Shown here in pieces: positions 45,847 through 55,638 of a DNA stretch of 64,000 nt. How positions within the stretch are numbered: position 1 is the stretch's first letter; every line of letters begins with the position of its first letter. Made by a program: the position numbers and the translations under genes. The notes under the pieces are model-generated. The model was not told where the DNA came from. It did not search any database and was given only the letters and a program-made list of their open reading frames with translations. Source of the stretch: Methanoprimaticola sp047501175. GTDB lineage: Archaea > Thermoplasmatota > Thermoplasmata > Methanomassiliicoccales > Methanomethylophilaceae. The DNA is taken from NCBI RefSeq assembly GCF_047501175.1, contig NZ_JBEQWH010000001.1, forward strand, positions 238,576 through 302,575, given 5' to 3'.

Positions 45847-46221
45847 ATGACTCAGAAATTCGTCTGCGAGAAATGCGGAACAGTCGTCGAGCTCCTTTAC
45901 AAAGGGGGATGCAATCCGTCCTGTTGCGGACAGCCCATGAAGGCCGCCGAGGTGAAGACCGAGGATGCGGCCAAGGAGAAGCACGTCCCCTATATCACCA
46001 GGGACGGGAACCTCGTCACCGTGGTCGTCGGGAAGGACAACCCCCATCCCATGACCGATGAGCACTACATCGTCTACATCGAGATATGCGCCGATGGCAT
46101 CCTGATGAGGGAGTATCTCAAGCCCGGTGACAAGCCCGAGGCCACCTTCAAGACCGATGCCGAGAACATCGTGGCATGGGAACTGTGCAACAAGCACGGT
46201 GTCTGGAAGTCCAACCAGTGA
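45847..46221 (+). CDS. Desulfoferrodoxin-type superoxide reductase
   Basis: Reduces superoxide to peroxide without releasing oxygen, typical of anaerobes. A 124-residue protein. The N-terminal desulforedoxin domain binds centre I with FVCEKCGTVV and NPSCCGQP. The catalytic centre II ligands are visible as KHVPYI, NPHPMTDEHYI and CNKHGVW (four His, one Cys). It is a two-iron (class I) enzyme, monocistronic, followed by a GGGCCCG/CGGGTCCC hairpin near 46233-46250. Confidence 0.95.
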   Translation: MTQKFVCEKCGTVVELLYKGGCNPSCCGQPMKAAEVKTEDAAKEKHVPYITRDGNLVTVVVGKDNPHPMTDEHYIVYIEICADGILMREYLKPGDKPEATFKTDAENIVAWELCNKHGVWKSNQ

Positions 46222-46319
46222 TCATACAAAGGGGCCCGGTCCACGGGTCCCGCACTTCTCCTCTTTGTTGTTATATAGTTCATAGGGTTCACTGTCCCCC
46301 ATAGGAATGGTGCTGATCC

Positions 46320-46787
46320 ATGGCCAAGAAGATCATCGAGACCACGTCGGACGATGCCAAGGCGAAAGCCAGGCATGCGAAGCTTGCGAAAGAGCGCGAG
46401 AATGCCGAGGAGAAGGAGAAGAACCGCGCTTCCGACGAGTATTGGAAGAACCGTCGTGTCAACGAGAAGCGCAAGGAAGAGATCAAGAAGCTTCCCAAGG
46501 AGGAGCGGGCCGAGGCGAAGAGGAAGCTCCGCGAGGATGTCAGGAAGAACCGCGAGCAGTACCGTCAGGAGAAGAAGGCCGTCCGCGAGAAGGAGCGCGA
46601 GGCCAGGAAGGCCGAGAGGGAACAGACGAGGTCCGAGGACGATGCCGAGGCCGCTCCGCAGGAACAGGACGTTCCCGTGGAGGAGGTCAAGGACGCCCCC
46701 GTGAAAGAGGCCGAGGGGGCTTCCGCCGACGCACAGCCGGACACACCCGATGAGGCTCCCGCGGAGCCGGTGGAAAAGAAGGATTGA
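46320..46787 (+). CDS. Highly charged coiled-coil protein, 155 aa
   Basis: MAKKIIETTSDDAKAKARHA opens a long uninterrupted Lys/Glu/Arg helix (about 10-100), followed by an acidic, Pro/Ala-rich tail ending EPVEKKD. No cysteine, membrane segment or known motif. Likely an elongated coiled-coil with a disordered tail, possibly nucleic-acid or ribosome associated, but that is a guess. GTTATATAG about 50 bp upstream is its TATA-like box. A 9-bp hairpin (46818-46826/46832-46840) ends the unit. Confidence 0.65.
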   Translation: MAKKIIETTSDDAKAKARHAKLAKERENAEEKEKNRASDEYWKNRRVNEKRKEEIKKLPKEERAEAKRKLREDVRKNREQYRQEKKAVREKEREARKAEREQTRSEDDAEAAPQEQDVPVEEVKDAPVKEAEGASADAQPDTPDEAPAEPVEKKD

Positions 46788-46817
46788 GCCCTTTCCACCC
46801 ATTTTCAAAACATTTCC

Positions 46818-46840
46818 TGCCCGAGGAGTCCCCTCGGGCA
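46818..46840 (+). terminator. Hairpin after the coiled-coil gene
   Basis: TGCCCGAGG (46818-46826) pairs with CCTCGGGCA (46832-46840) in a perfect 9-bp stem just downstream of the stop. Confidence 0.5.
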
Positions 46841-46897
46841 TCCTTCCGAGACGTTTCGCTTGGTCCTTGTTTTAAATAAGAGGACCCATGCCCTCCC

Positions 46898-49621
46898 GTG
46901 GTCAAAGGTTCGACGGATACCCCAGAACAAAGGCTCAGACGCGCCGCCTCGACCGAGGCTAGCGATGTGCTGAATGAGTACGACAGCAGGTTGGAAGGAC
47001 ATTTCAACGAAGAGCTTACGACATCCCGTATCAAGTACGGGAAGAACGAAGTCACCAATCACAACAAGCACGTGGTCCTGAAAAGGTTGTACCACTCCTT
47101 CGTTAATATCTTCATAATTTCTCTTGCGGTAATCGACATCCTATGGATGGTCCTCGATCCGGACATAATATACTTCGTGATCCTCACCACACTCATCCTG
47201 GTGAGTGGGACGGTCACGTTCGTCCAGGAGACGCGCAGCAGCAAGGCCGCGGCTCAACTGGTGAGCATGGTCACGACAATCATCACGGTGGTCCGTGAAG
47301 GGACCGAGATGGAGGTAGACTCCAGAGACATTGTCGTAGGAGACATCATCATCCTAGACACGGGGGACCTAGTCCCTGCCGATGTCAGGATCATTTCTTC
47401 CAATCATCTTAAGGTGGACCAGTCCGCCTTGACCGGTGAGTCCAACCCGGTCGGAAAGTACAGTGAGGCCAAGGAGGTCGGGGGCAACATACTGACCTGC
47501 GACAACCTGGCGTTCATGGGGACCAACGTCGTCGGCGGATCGGCCGTCGCGATGGTGGTCGCCGTCGGAGACGACACGATCTTCGGCAACATGGCCGAAT
47601 CCCTCAGCGAGAAGAAGCCGTCGACCACATACGACAAAGGGTCCAAGTCCATCGTGAACGTCCTTCTGAAGATCATGTTCTGCATGGTCCCCCCGGTGTT
47701 CTTCATAATCCTGATAAAGGGATACATGGCGAACGACCCGGACTATTTCCTCAACGCCGTCGTATACGCCCTGACGCTGGCGATAGGTCTGATGCCGGAG
47801 ATGCTGGCAACCATCGTCTCCACGAACCTTGCGAAAGGTGCGATAGACCTGTCGAAGAAGAAGGTCATCGTGAAGGACGTCACGGCCATCCAGAACTTCG
47901 GGGCCATGGACGTCCTCTGTTCCGACAAGACCGGGACCCTGACACAGAACCGCATCTCAGTGAAGGATTGCAGCGACCTGTACGGGAACTCCAGCTCCAC
48001 CGTGGAGCTGTACTCGTGCCTCAACGCCAAGAACCTCAGGTCCGCGACAAACCAGATCGACTGGGCACTGCAGGAGTACGCGGACGAGGAGCTGGACTCC
48101 GAGACCGTGGAGTCGTACCAGTCCGTGGGCGACGTCCCCTTCGATTTCGACAGGAGGAGGGCGACCGTCGTCGTCAGCAAGGGCGAGGGCATCGATCTGA
48201 TGATCACGAAGGGGGCCATCCCCGAGATGCTCGACATCTCCAGCGCCTACCTGGACCAGGACCGCAACATCCAGCCCATGGATGACAAGCGCAAGAACGA
48301 GATCCTCGGGATGATCGAGTGGTACAGCGTCAAGGGGATGCGCGTGCTGGGAGTGGGGTACAAGCCCATGCCCTCCGGGAAGACCGAGTTCACGGACGAG
48401 GACGAGACGGACCTCATCTTCGTCGGATACGTCGTGTTCACGGATCCCGTCAAGCCCTCCGCCAAGGATGCCATAAGGGACATGGCCGAGTACGGCATCG
48501 ACGTCAAGGTCCTCACAGGGGACAACGAGTACGTCACCCGTCACGTCTGCGAGCAGATCGGCATCGACGTGAGCGAGATCCTCACCGGGGACACCATAGA
48601 CGATTACGACGATGACGAGCTCGCGGAGGTCGTCGAGCGCGTGCACGTGTTCACCAGTCTGACGCCCGATGACAAGGCCAGGGTCGTCAAGGCCTTGAAG
48701 GCCAACGGACACACCGTCGGTCTGATGGGAGACGGGATCAACGACGTCCTCGCCATGAGGAACGCCGATGTGAGCATATCCGTCGATACGGGAACGGACA
48801 TCGCGAAGGAGACCGCGAGCATGATCCTCCTCGAGAAGGACCTGAACGTCCTGAAGACCGGGGCCATCGAGGGAAGGAAGGTCTACGTCAACTCGATCAA
48901 GTACGTCAAGATGATCGGTTCGATCAACTTCGGATACATGTTCTCCCTGATCCTGGGGTCGCTGCTGTTCAACTTCGAGCCCATGGGCGGGATCATGATC
49001 CTGATCTTCAATCTGATCAACGACATCGCATGCCTGTTCACGACCTGGGACAAGGTCGAGGACGAGTTCGTGCGCGAGCCGAGGACGTGGGATGCTCCGA
49101 ACCTCACAGCGGTGATGTATCGCTACGGACCGATGTGCGTCGTCACGGACATAATGTCGTGGATATTCTTCATCTTCGTGGTGATGGCCGGCATAGGCGT
49201 CACCGGATTCGAGGACCAGGGCATATACACCGCCGCGGACGCCGTCCTGAGCGGCGTGCCATTGGGAGTGGGGGAGTACGAGAGCCTGTTCTGGGTGATG
49301 GTCCTGTTCCAGTCCCTGTGGTGCATCGAGCAGTACTGGATGCAGGTATGGGCCATCCACATCGTCAGGACCAACAAGCTCCCGTTCTTCCAGTCCTGCT
49401 CCGCGAAGATCCTAGTGGTGACGACGATCGTGGCACTCGCGGTCGGGACCCTCCTGCCGTTCAGCGGCGGGCTCTGGGAGGCCATCGCGGGATACACCGA
49501 CCTGTACGCGATACCGCTGTATGCGCTGCTCTGGATGCCGTTCATAGCGTGCATCTACTTCTTCGGCTCGCACCTCATCAAGAGGCACATGCTGAAGACC
49601 AAGGGCTTCTTCGCCTGTTGA
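46898..49621 (+). CDS. mgtA: Magnesium-translocating P-type ATPase (MgtA/MgtB type)
   Basis: A 907-residue P3B-like ATPase importing Mg2+. Phosphorylation motif VLCSDKTGTLTQNR, actuator LTGESNPVGKYSEAKE, membrane motif LAIGLMPEMLATIVSTNL characteristic of MgtA, hinge MGDGINDVLAMRNADVSISV, and ten predicted helices. The start is GTG at 46898: TATA-like TTTTAAATAAG at 46869-46879 lies about 25 bp upstream, and the nearby ATG at 46888 is out of frame. No Mg2+ riboswitch-length leader exists, so regulation is probably transcriptional. Confidence 0.93.
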   Translation: MVKGSTDTPEQRLRRAASTEASDVLNEYDSRLEGHFNEELTTSRIKYGKNEVTNHNKHVVLKRLYHSFVNIFIISLAVIDILWMVLDPDIIYFVILTTLILVSGTVTFVQETRSSKAAAQLVSMVTTIITVVREGTEMEVDSRDIVVGDIIILDTGDLVPADVRIISSNHLKVDQSALTGESNPVGKYSEAKEVGGNILTCDNLAFMGTNVVGGSAVAMVVAVGDDTIFGNMAESLSEKKPSTTYDKGSKSIVNVLLKIMFCMVPPVFFIILIKGYMANDPDYFLNAVVYALTLAIGLMPEMLATIVSTNLAKGAIDLSKKKVIVKDVTAIQNFGAMDVLCSDKTGTLTQNRISVKDCSDLYGNSSSTVELYSCLNAKNLRSATNQIDWALQEYADEELDSETVESYQSVGDVPFDFDRRRATVVVSKGEGIDLMITKGAIPEMLDISSAYLDQDRNIQPMDDKRKNEILGMIEWYSVKGMRVLGVGYKPMPSGKTEFTDEDETDLIFVGYVVFTDPVKPSAKDAIRDMAEYGIDVKVLTGDNEYVTRHVCEQIGIDVSEILTGDTIDDYDDDELAEVVERVHVFTSLTPDDKARVVKALKANGHTVGLMGDGINDVLAMRNADVSISVDTGTDIAKETASMILLEKDLNVLKTGAIEGRKVYVNSIKYVKMIGSINFGYMFSLILGSLLFNFEPMGGIMILIFNLINDIACLFTTWDKVEDEFVREPRTWDAPNLTAVMYRYGPMCVVTDIMSWIFFIFVVMAGIGVTGFEDQGIYTAADAVLSGVPLGVGEYESLFWVMVLFQSLWCIEQYWMQVWAIHIVRTNKLPFFQSCSAKILVVTTIVALAVGTLLPFSGGLWEAIAGYTDLYAIPLYALLWMPFIACIYFFGSHLIKRHMLKTKGFFAC

Positions 49622-49626
49622 AAACC

Positions 49627-49654
49627 CGGAGGACCGCTCCGATGCGGTCCTCCG
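49627..49654 (+). terminator. Strong terminator after mgtA
   Basis: CGGAGGACCGC (49627-49637) and GCGGTCCTCCG (49644-49654) form a perfect 11-bp stem with a 6-nt loop, followed by TCCTTACC. Confidence 0.7.
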
Positions 49655-49659
49655 TCCTT

Positions 49660-49670
49660 ACCTTATATAC
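49660..49670 (+). promoter_or_regulatory. TATA box of the TerB-BrxD-helicase operon
   Basis: CCTTATATACG lies about 25-30 bp before the ATG at 49692, just beyond the mgtA hairpin, so the three-gene module has its own near-leaderless promoter. Confidence 0.6.
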
Positions 49671-49691
49671 GGAATCGACTATGCGAACCGC

Positions 49692-51965
49692 ATGGGCCGC
49701 GGATTCAATCCATTCTCGACCGAGCGCTACATCTCCACGGTGGACCGCTCCTACTATCCGAAGGATTTCTCCGCGGACATCGAGAGATACAGGGACGAGA
49801 GGGGACACGAGTGCGATCCCGTGGATTCGGAGTACGACCATCCCGACTACTCCGTGCTGGAAGGTCCGCGCCTGGAGTACTACCTCTGGTGGAGGAGGAT
49901 GGCGGACGAGGGGGAGCTCCTGAAGGCGGACTGGGGATACGCGTGGCTGCGCTGCTGCGAGCTTATAAACTCCAAGGACGACCCCGACGATGTCCTCACG
50001 AGGATGATCCAGTTCACGAGGGTCTGTTCCGGGAGCATAAGGCTCGCACCCCTCGTCTCCCGTCTTGCGGAGGACTACGCGCTCGCAAACGGCCTGTCGT
50101 TGGGCAGGATACCGCGCAGCCGCCCGTTCTCCAGGTCCATGACCCTGTTCACATGGGACCTCACCAGATATCCCATAAGGATGCCCGATCCGGACATACT
50201 CCTGTCGTCCTGCTACAACTGGCGTCAGTATGCGGACGTGAGCATAGACCAGATGGCGGAGATCGTGTCCATGACCCTGGCGGGAATCGACGAGATGACC
50301 CGTTCCTCGGAGGGGAAGGGATTCATCCGTGCCATAGGCTGCGAGCCCGAGGCGGTGACCATATGGCCGTTCGAGGGTTTCGCGGACTACACGGGGGCGG
50401 AGCACAGGACGGTCCCTTCGCTCAGGGTGTCGGACGGTCCCCTCCATGACATCATCGATGCCATCGTCAGGACCGTCACGAAGCTGACGAGGGAGGACGG
50501 CGTGCGCGGACCCCAGATCCCCAGGGCGTTCCCTCAGGCATACCGTCGCATCGCCGCGGCCGCGGTGGACGCGGTACTGGGCGACGACCCGTTCGATGCC
50601 AGGCACTTCAGGTGCGCATCCGTGGAGGGTGCAGGGTTCTGGGGGAACGACGACCTGGTCGTCGAATGCGAGGAGGAGGACGACAGGGCGTACATCATCC
50701 CCCAGGCCTATCCGGACCCATCCTTCCCCAGGGTGACGCTTCGCGAGATAAGCACGCACATGGCCGATTCATGCGACGATCCGGTCGAGTACACCCCGTC
50801 AGAGAAGCTGATGCCGACGTACAGCACCATGGAACCGGGGCAGATCTCGTTCTACATACACTGGCGCACCATGGCCAGGGAGGGGACCTATCTGAACACC
50901 GATTCCGGATACATCTGGCTGTACTGCGTGGAATTGATAAATTCCGATGATGACCCGGAATGCGTGCAATCGGAGCTGGAGAGGGCATTGGACGCATATT
51001 CGCACTGCTCGTTCATACCGCAGTCCCTGTGCACGGCATGTGCGGACCATGCGATATTGAACGGCTTCGACGTCCCTCCGGCGGCGATAGACAGGGCCGA
51101 CCGCTATGTGGCATACAGCAAGCTCGCATGCGACCCCCCGGGCAGGATGAGCGTGTCCCTGGCGGAGATGTACTCGCTCTATGATTCCGAGAGGTACACC
51201 TCGGATGACCCGGGGCTGTATTCCGATGCGTTCACCCTCGCGGTCCGCAGGGTGGACGCCTACATGAAGGAGCACAAGGGCAGGAGGATCATCGACCGCG
51301 CCGGATCCCGCGACCTGTACTTCACCAAGCGGTTCTATCAGGGTCTGTGGACCCCCAAGAACCCCGTGGAGAGGCTGGAGTTCGTCAATGTCCTGGAGTC
51401 CAAGAGGATAAACGACCTCATGGACGGCATATTCAGGACGGTCATACGCGTGGTGAACACGCGTCTCAGGAGACCTGTGCCGCGCGCTCCCACGGAGATA
51501 CGTCAGGAGTATCGCGAGATTGCGGAGGCCTCTACGGAGGAGTTCATGGATTCCATCGACCGGGATAGGATGCATGAGGCCGCGATGGAGGAGGCGTCCC
51601 GGATCGTGATAGACCGCGATGCCGTGGAATCCGCGGCCGCGGACCTGGAGGCGGTCAGGGGCATGATGTCCGTAGACGAGCCGGATCGCGACGGGTCGAT
51701 CGAGGAGTCCGTGTCGTCATCGGAACAGCCGACGGGGTGGGATGCCCTGAGGTCGTCGCTGGATGATGTGGAGCTCCTGTACCTCACCGCGTCCCTGACG
51801 AACCGCGGGGCCGGCGCATGGACCCTGGAAGGGACGGGGAGGCGCCCCCAGTCGGTGGAGGATTCCGTAAACTCAAAGGCCATGGATGCGATAGGGGATG
51901 CCATCATGGAAGGCGGTACGGCTTTCGAGGACTACGTTGACGACATAAGGAGGATCATAGATTGA
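49692..51965 (+). CDS. TerB-N/TerB-C domain protein with duplicated TerB-N region
   Basis: A 757-residue protein. The TerB-N signature occurs twice: LEYYLWWRRMADEGELLKAD to WLRCCELINS (about 60-140) and ISFYIHWRTMAREGTYLNTD to WLYCVELINS (about 382-465). The C-terminal 115 residues match TerB-C, with a SVEDSVNSKAMDAIGDAIME core. TerB-N/TerB-C proteins are associated with tellurite-type stress and phage-defence gene sets and are often encoded with an ATPase and a helicase, as here. The role of the protein itself is unproven. The next gene starts inside its stop codon (TTGA). Confidence 0.78.
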   Translation: MGRGFNPFSTERYISTVDRSYYPKDFSADIERYRDERGHECDPVDSEYDHPDYSVLEGPRLEYYLWWRRMADEGELLKADWGYAWLRCCELINSKDDPDDVLTRMIQFTRVCSGSIRLAPLVSRLAEDYALANGLSLGRIPRSRPFSRSMTLFTWDLTRYPIRMPDPDILLSSCYNWRQYADVSIDQMAEIVSMTLAGIDEMTRSSEGKGFIRAIGCEPEAVTIWPFEGFADYTGAEHRTVPSLRVSDGPLHDIIDAIVRTVTKLTREDGVRGPQIPRAFPQAYRRIAAAAVDAVLGDDPFDARHFRCASVEGAGFWGNDDLVVECEEEDDRAYIIPQAYPDPSFPRVTLREISTHMADSCDDPVEYTPSEKLMPTYSTMEPGQISFYIHWRTMAREGTYLNTDSGYIWLYCVELINSDDDPECVQSELERALDAYSHCSFIPQSLCTACADHAILNGFDVPPAAIDRADRYVAYSKLACDPPGRMSVSLAEMYSLYDSERYTSDDPGLYSDAFTLAVRRVDAYMKEHKGRRIIDRAGSRDLYFTKRFYQGLWTPKNPVERLEFVNVLESKRINDLMDGIFRTVIRVVNTRLRRPVPRAPTEIRQEYREIAEASTEEFMDSIDRDRMHEAAMEEASRIVIDRDAVESAAADLEAVRGMMSVDEPDRDGSIEESVSSSEQPTGWDALRSSLDDVELLYLTASLTNRGAGAWTLEGTGRRPQSVEDSVNSKAMDAIGDAIMEGGTAFEDYVDDIRRIID

Positions 51966-53227
51966 CCGACATCCCCAAGCGCACGCTCATCACGATGATG
52001 AACGCACTCTCGTCGGGGGTCGTCCCGAGACGCGGTCTGGAGTACATAGCGGTGGGACGCCGCAGGGAGACCGAGACCTTCGTCGGGGACCTGGAGGATA
52101 CTTCGGAGGGGGGCGGAGCGTTCAGGTTCATCTCCGGACGCTACGGGAACGGGAAGAGCTTCATGATCCAGATGGTCCGCAACTATGCGATGGACAAGGG
52201 ATTCGTCGTGATGGATGCGGACCTCGCCATAAACAGGCGCCTCACGGGAAGCAAGGGCGAGGGTCTGAACACATACCGCGAACTTGTCAGGAACATGGCC
52301 GTGAAGGCCCGTCCCGACGGCGGTGCGATGGAGTCCCTGCTCCAGGGGTGGCTGTATCCGATCATGGACGCGGAGGGTCCCGATCCGAAGGCCGTCCGCG
52401 CATCCATCCGCAGGGCCACCGCGGATATGTCCGGGATGACGTTCTATCAGGACTTCGTCTACGTCCTCGGAGCATATGCGGAGGGCCTCATGGACGGAAG
52501 GGACGACTCCCCTGCGATCAGGTGGTTCAAGGGGGAGTACGACCTCAAGTCCGATGCCCGCAGGGACCTCTCCGTCGCGACCATAATAGGGGATTCCAAC
52601 TGGTACGACATGGTCAAGCTGTGGGCGGAGTTCGGCGTGCGCGCCGGATACAGGGGCCTGGTGGTGTTCATGGACGAGGCGGTCGTCCTGTACAAGCTCC
52701 AGAACCGCGCATCCAGGAGCAACAACTACGAGCGTCTCCTGACGATGTTCAACGACATCATGCAGGGCAAGTCCTCGCACCTGTCGATGTACGTGTGCGG
52801 GACGCCGGAGTTCATAACGGACCCGGACCGCGGGCTGTACAGCTACGAGGCGCTCAGGTCGAGGCTCGTGTCCGGCAGGTTCGAGAACGGCTACGACAAC
52901 TACCTGGGGCCGGTCATCAACCTGAGGCCCCTAACGAGCGAGGAGATCTTCGTCCTCCTCAGGACACTCAGGGGGATGCACGAACAGCGCTATTCATATG
53001 AATCGGGGATCACCGACGGGATGCTGGAGACATACCTCCGTACGGTGACGGCGACTATCGGCGGCAGGGATATGGTGACCCCGAGGGAGATAACCAGGGA
53101 TTTCATCAGTCTCCTCGACACGCTGCATCAGAACCCGAACGCCAGGTTCTCGGACATGGTCGAGGGCAGGCACGTGGATGCCGATGCCGACCCGGATGAC
53201 GACCTCATCGACGACTTGGAGATATGA
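51962..53227 (+). CDS. BrxD/DUF2791-like P-loop ATPase
   Basis: A 421-residue protein that starts with TTG at 51962 overlapping the TerB gene's stop. N-terminus TDIPKRTLITMMNALSSGVV then RRGLEYIAVGRRRET. Walker A is FISGRYGNGKSFMIQMVRNY and Walker B is GLVVFMDEAVVLYKLQN. The layout and the RGLEYIAVGR segment match the BrxC/BrxD-type ATP-binding family found in BREX phage-defence loci. Middle gene of three; the helicase gene overlaps its stop (ATGA). Confidence 0.8.
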   Translation: MTDIPKRTLITMMNALSSGVVPRRGLEYIAVGRRRETETFVGDLEDTSEGGGAFRFISGRYGNGKSFMIQMVRNYAMDKGFVVMDADLAINRRLTGSKGEGLNTYRELVRNMAVKARPDGGAMESLLQGWLYPIMDAEGPDPKAVRASIRRATADMSGMTFYQDFVYVLGAYAEGLMDGRDDSPAIRWFKGEYDLKSDARRDLSVATIIGDSNWYDMVKLWAEFGVRAGYRGLVVFMDEAVVLYKLQNRASRSNNYERLLTMFNDIMQGKSSHLSMYVCGTPEFITDPDRGLYSYEALRSRLVSGRFENGYDNYLGPVINLRPLTSEEIFVLLRTLRGMHEQRYSYESGITDGMLETYLRTVTATIGGRDMVTPREITRDFISLLDTLHQNPNARFSDMVEGRHVDADADPDDDLIDDLEI

Positions 53228-55494
53228 CCGATCATTTCCAGAGGATGCCTGCGTTCCTGCAGGACCGCATCCATGCGGAGGGATGGACGTCCTGGAGGCC
53301 TGTCCAGCAGGAGTCCTTCGACGTCCTGTTCGATTCCGAGGACCATCTCCTGATATGTGCGGGGACATCCTCCGGGAAGACGGAGGCGGCGATGCTCCCG
53401 GTGATCTCGTCGTTGTGCAACGACCCCGTGGACGGCGTCGGAGCCATGTACATAGGTCCGACGAAGGCATTGATCGACGACCAGTTCTCCAGACTCGACA
53501 GGATGCTGAGAGACTCCCGCCTCACGATCACGGGATGGCACGGGGACATCCCGAAGGCGTCCAAGGACAGGATGAGGGACCGTCCGGAGGGGATACTGCA
53601 GATCACGCCGGAGTCCCTGCAGGGGGTGATCTGCGACGGACCGGAGCTTCTCAGGAGGATGTTCCCCTCCCTGCGTTTCGTCGTCATAGACGAGGTCCAC
53701 ACGTTCATGGCCTCCGACCGCGGGCTCCAGCTCCTGTGCGAGCTCGATGCCATAGAGCGCATCGCAGGCTGTTCGCCGAGGCGCATAGGTCTGTCCGCGA
53801 CGCTGTCGGACATCGGCGGAGCGGAGGACTGGCTCCGCGCCGGGACCGACAGGGGCATACGGTCCGTATCGTCGGAGAGCGACAGCACCGGCCGGATCGG
53901 GATCAAGTACTACAGGATCCCGGCAGACGAGGAGAACCGCAGGAGGTGCGTCCAGGACTACTATCGGGACATGTTCCGTCTGACCGACCAGCATTCGTGC
54001 ATAATCTTCACCAACAGCAGGGGGTCGGCGGAGAGGACCGCCCGCTCCCTCGCGAAGGTGTCCAGGTCGGAGGGGTCCCAGAACCAGGTGAGGATCCATC
54101 ACGGCTCTCTGTCCGGTACATTGAGGAAGGAGGCCGAGGAGGACCTCAAGGAAGGCCGTCATCCCACCGTCGTGGCGACATCCACTCTGGAGCTCGGCAT
54201 GGACGTCGGTGGGCTGGACCGCGTCCTCCAGATCGGCGCCCCGTACACCTGCTCGTCCATGCTCCAGAGGATGGGGAGGACGGGGCGTCGCGGAGGCAAG
54301 CGCGAGATGGTCATGATGGTCATGGACGACATGAAGAAGTGGACGCCGTCCCCGCCCGGGATGTCCCTGGAACTTGTCAGGGCGATAGCGGTCACGGACC
54401 TCGGTCTCAAGGGGGGCTGGACAGAGGGGATACGTCCGAACCCGCTGCCGTTCGGACTTCTGTACCATCAGATGATCGCATATCTCAAGGGATCCGACCA
54501 CGACGTCAGGTGGCCTGAGCTGAGGGACTCCATGCTGAGGATGTGGCCGTTCAGGAACATATCGCGGGAGGAGGCCAGGGAACTGGCGATGCACATGCTG
54601 TCCGAGGGCCATCTCCAGAGGCTGGAGGACGGGACCCTGGTGATCGGTCTCAAGGCGGAGCCGATAGCGAACGGGAGGGGGTTCGCATCCGTCTTCGAGA
54701 CGCCGATGGAGACCGAGATACGTTTCGGGGGAAAGGTCATCGGTACGGTCCAGGGAAATCCGAAGGAGGGTCGCCTGATCAGCCTGGCCGGGAAGGTGTG
54801 GCTGGTCACGGGAAGCGGCGACGGTTGGGCGGACGTCAGGGAGGCGGGGGACGGCTCCGCGGAGTCCAAGTGGGAATCGGTCCCTCCGGAGGTAGACGAC
54901 CGTGTGATGAGGCGCATGAGGGAGATCCTCCGGTCCGACGAGACGTTCAGATGGCTCGATTCGGCGGCATCGGCCGAACTGGAGGCCACCAGGTCGGAGT
55001 TCCGTGAGAAGGTATATGACGGTCCGATGGAGACGTCCGTTGGATACACGCTGTTCCCTTGGACGGGTACCAGGAACTTCGAGGGGCTGAGAAGGGCCCT
55101 GATGGAAGTACCGGGAGTGGAGGTCCTCGCATACGCGTCACCGCTCTGGATCATGATCGGGACGGACCGCACATGGGGGATGGTGGAACAGTCGCTGAAG
55201 AACCATGTCCCGAAGACGGATGCCGAGGACTATGTGCTCCTCGAGGACGTCGAGGACATGGGGAAGTACGAGAGGTTCGTTCCGGAGGGCCTGAGGGCCA
55301 GGGAATATGCGGCCCATCGGCTCAGTTTCGATTTCGTCTCGGACATGAGACGATCCCGACGGGTCGCATGCATCGTTCTCGATGGAGTCATCCATGCGAA
55401 CATGGCTCTCGCGTATCATGACAGTGCTCGGGCGAATGCCCGGGATGGGGCATTTCATCCGGTATATAAAATTTATACACTGTATACATATTGA
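53224..55494 (+). CDS. Lhr-like DEAD/DEAH helicase (BrxHI-like)
   Basis: A 756-residue SF2 helicase: Walker A CAGTSSGKTEAAMLPVISSL near 45, Walker B FVVIDEVHTFMASDRGLQLL near 155, GLSATLSDIGG, then helicase-C ATSTLELGMDVGGLDRVLQI and QRMGRTGRRGGKREMVMMVM. The C-terminal third resembles the winged-helix/Lhr-core region of BrxHI-type helicases. Its last 30 or so codons (after about 55400) run through a TATA-like TATATAAAATTTATA near 55462, so the annotated end may be longer than the ancestral one. Partner of the BrxD-like ATPase. Confidence 0.82.
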   Translation: MTDHFQRMPAFLQDRIHAEGWTSWRPVQQESFDVLFDSEDHLLICAGTSSGKTEAAMLPVISSLCNDPVDGVGAMYIGPTKALIDDQFSRLDRMLRDSRLTITGWHGDIPKASKDRMRDRPEGILQITPESLQGVICDGPELLRRMFPSLRFVVIDEVHTFMASDRGLQLLCELDAIERIAGCSPRRIGLSATLSDIGGAEDWLRAGTDRGIRSVSSESDSTGRIGIKYYRIPADEENRRRCVQDYYRDMFRLTDQHSCIIFTNSRGSAERTARSLAKVSRSEGSQNQVRIHHGSLSGTLRKEAEEDLKEGRHPTVVATSTLELGMDVGGLDRVLQIGAPYTCSSMLQRMGRTGRRGGKREMVMMVMDDMKKWTPSPPGMSLELVRAIAVTDLGLKGGWTEGIRPNPLPFGLLYHQMIAYLKGSDHDVRWPELRDSMLRMWPFRNISREEARELAMHMLSEGHLQRLEDGTLVIGLKAEPIANGRGFASVFETPMETEIRFGGKVIGTVQGNPKEGRLISLAGKVWLVTGSGDGWADVREAGDGSAESKWESVPPEVDDRVMRRMREILRSDETFRWLDSAASAELEATRSEFREKVYDGPMETSVGYTLFPWTGTRNFEGLRRALMEVPGVEVLAYASPLWIMIGTDRTWGMVEQSLKNHVPKTDAEDYVLLEDVEDMGKYERFVPEGLRAREYAAHRLSFDFVSDMRRSRRVACIVLDGVIHANMALAYHDSARANARDGAFHPVYKIYTLYTY

Positions 55495-55572
55495 CCCGAA
55501 AAAGTCAGTTTTTCAGTTATTATGTCTACACTATAATCGCTAAATACGCGGACCATCTGAGAACCGTCGCCA

Positions 55573-55605
55573 GGGTGAAGTCCGGTGCACAGGACTTCTA
55601 CACCC
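55573..55605 (+). ncRNA. Hairpin element upstream of a tiny ORF
   Basis: GGGTGAAGTCC (55573-55583) pairs with GGACTT (55592-55597) and, after a CTA bulge, CACCC (55601-55605), a long stem-loop about 35 nt before the micro-ORF. It could be a leader structure; no known RNA family is recognised. The stretch 55495-55570 holds only AT-rich promoter-like DNA. Confidence 0.4.
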
Positions 55606-55638
55606 GTGTGCCGGACTCCGTCCTGAGAATCCTTGGAG

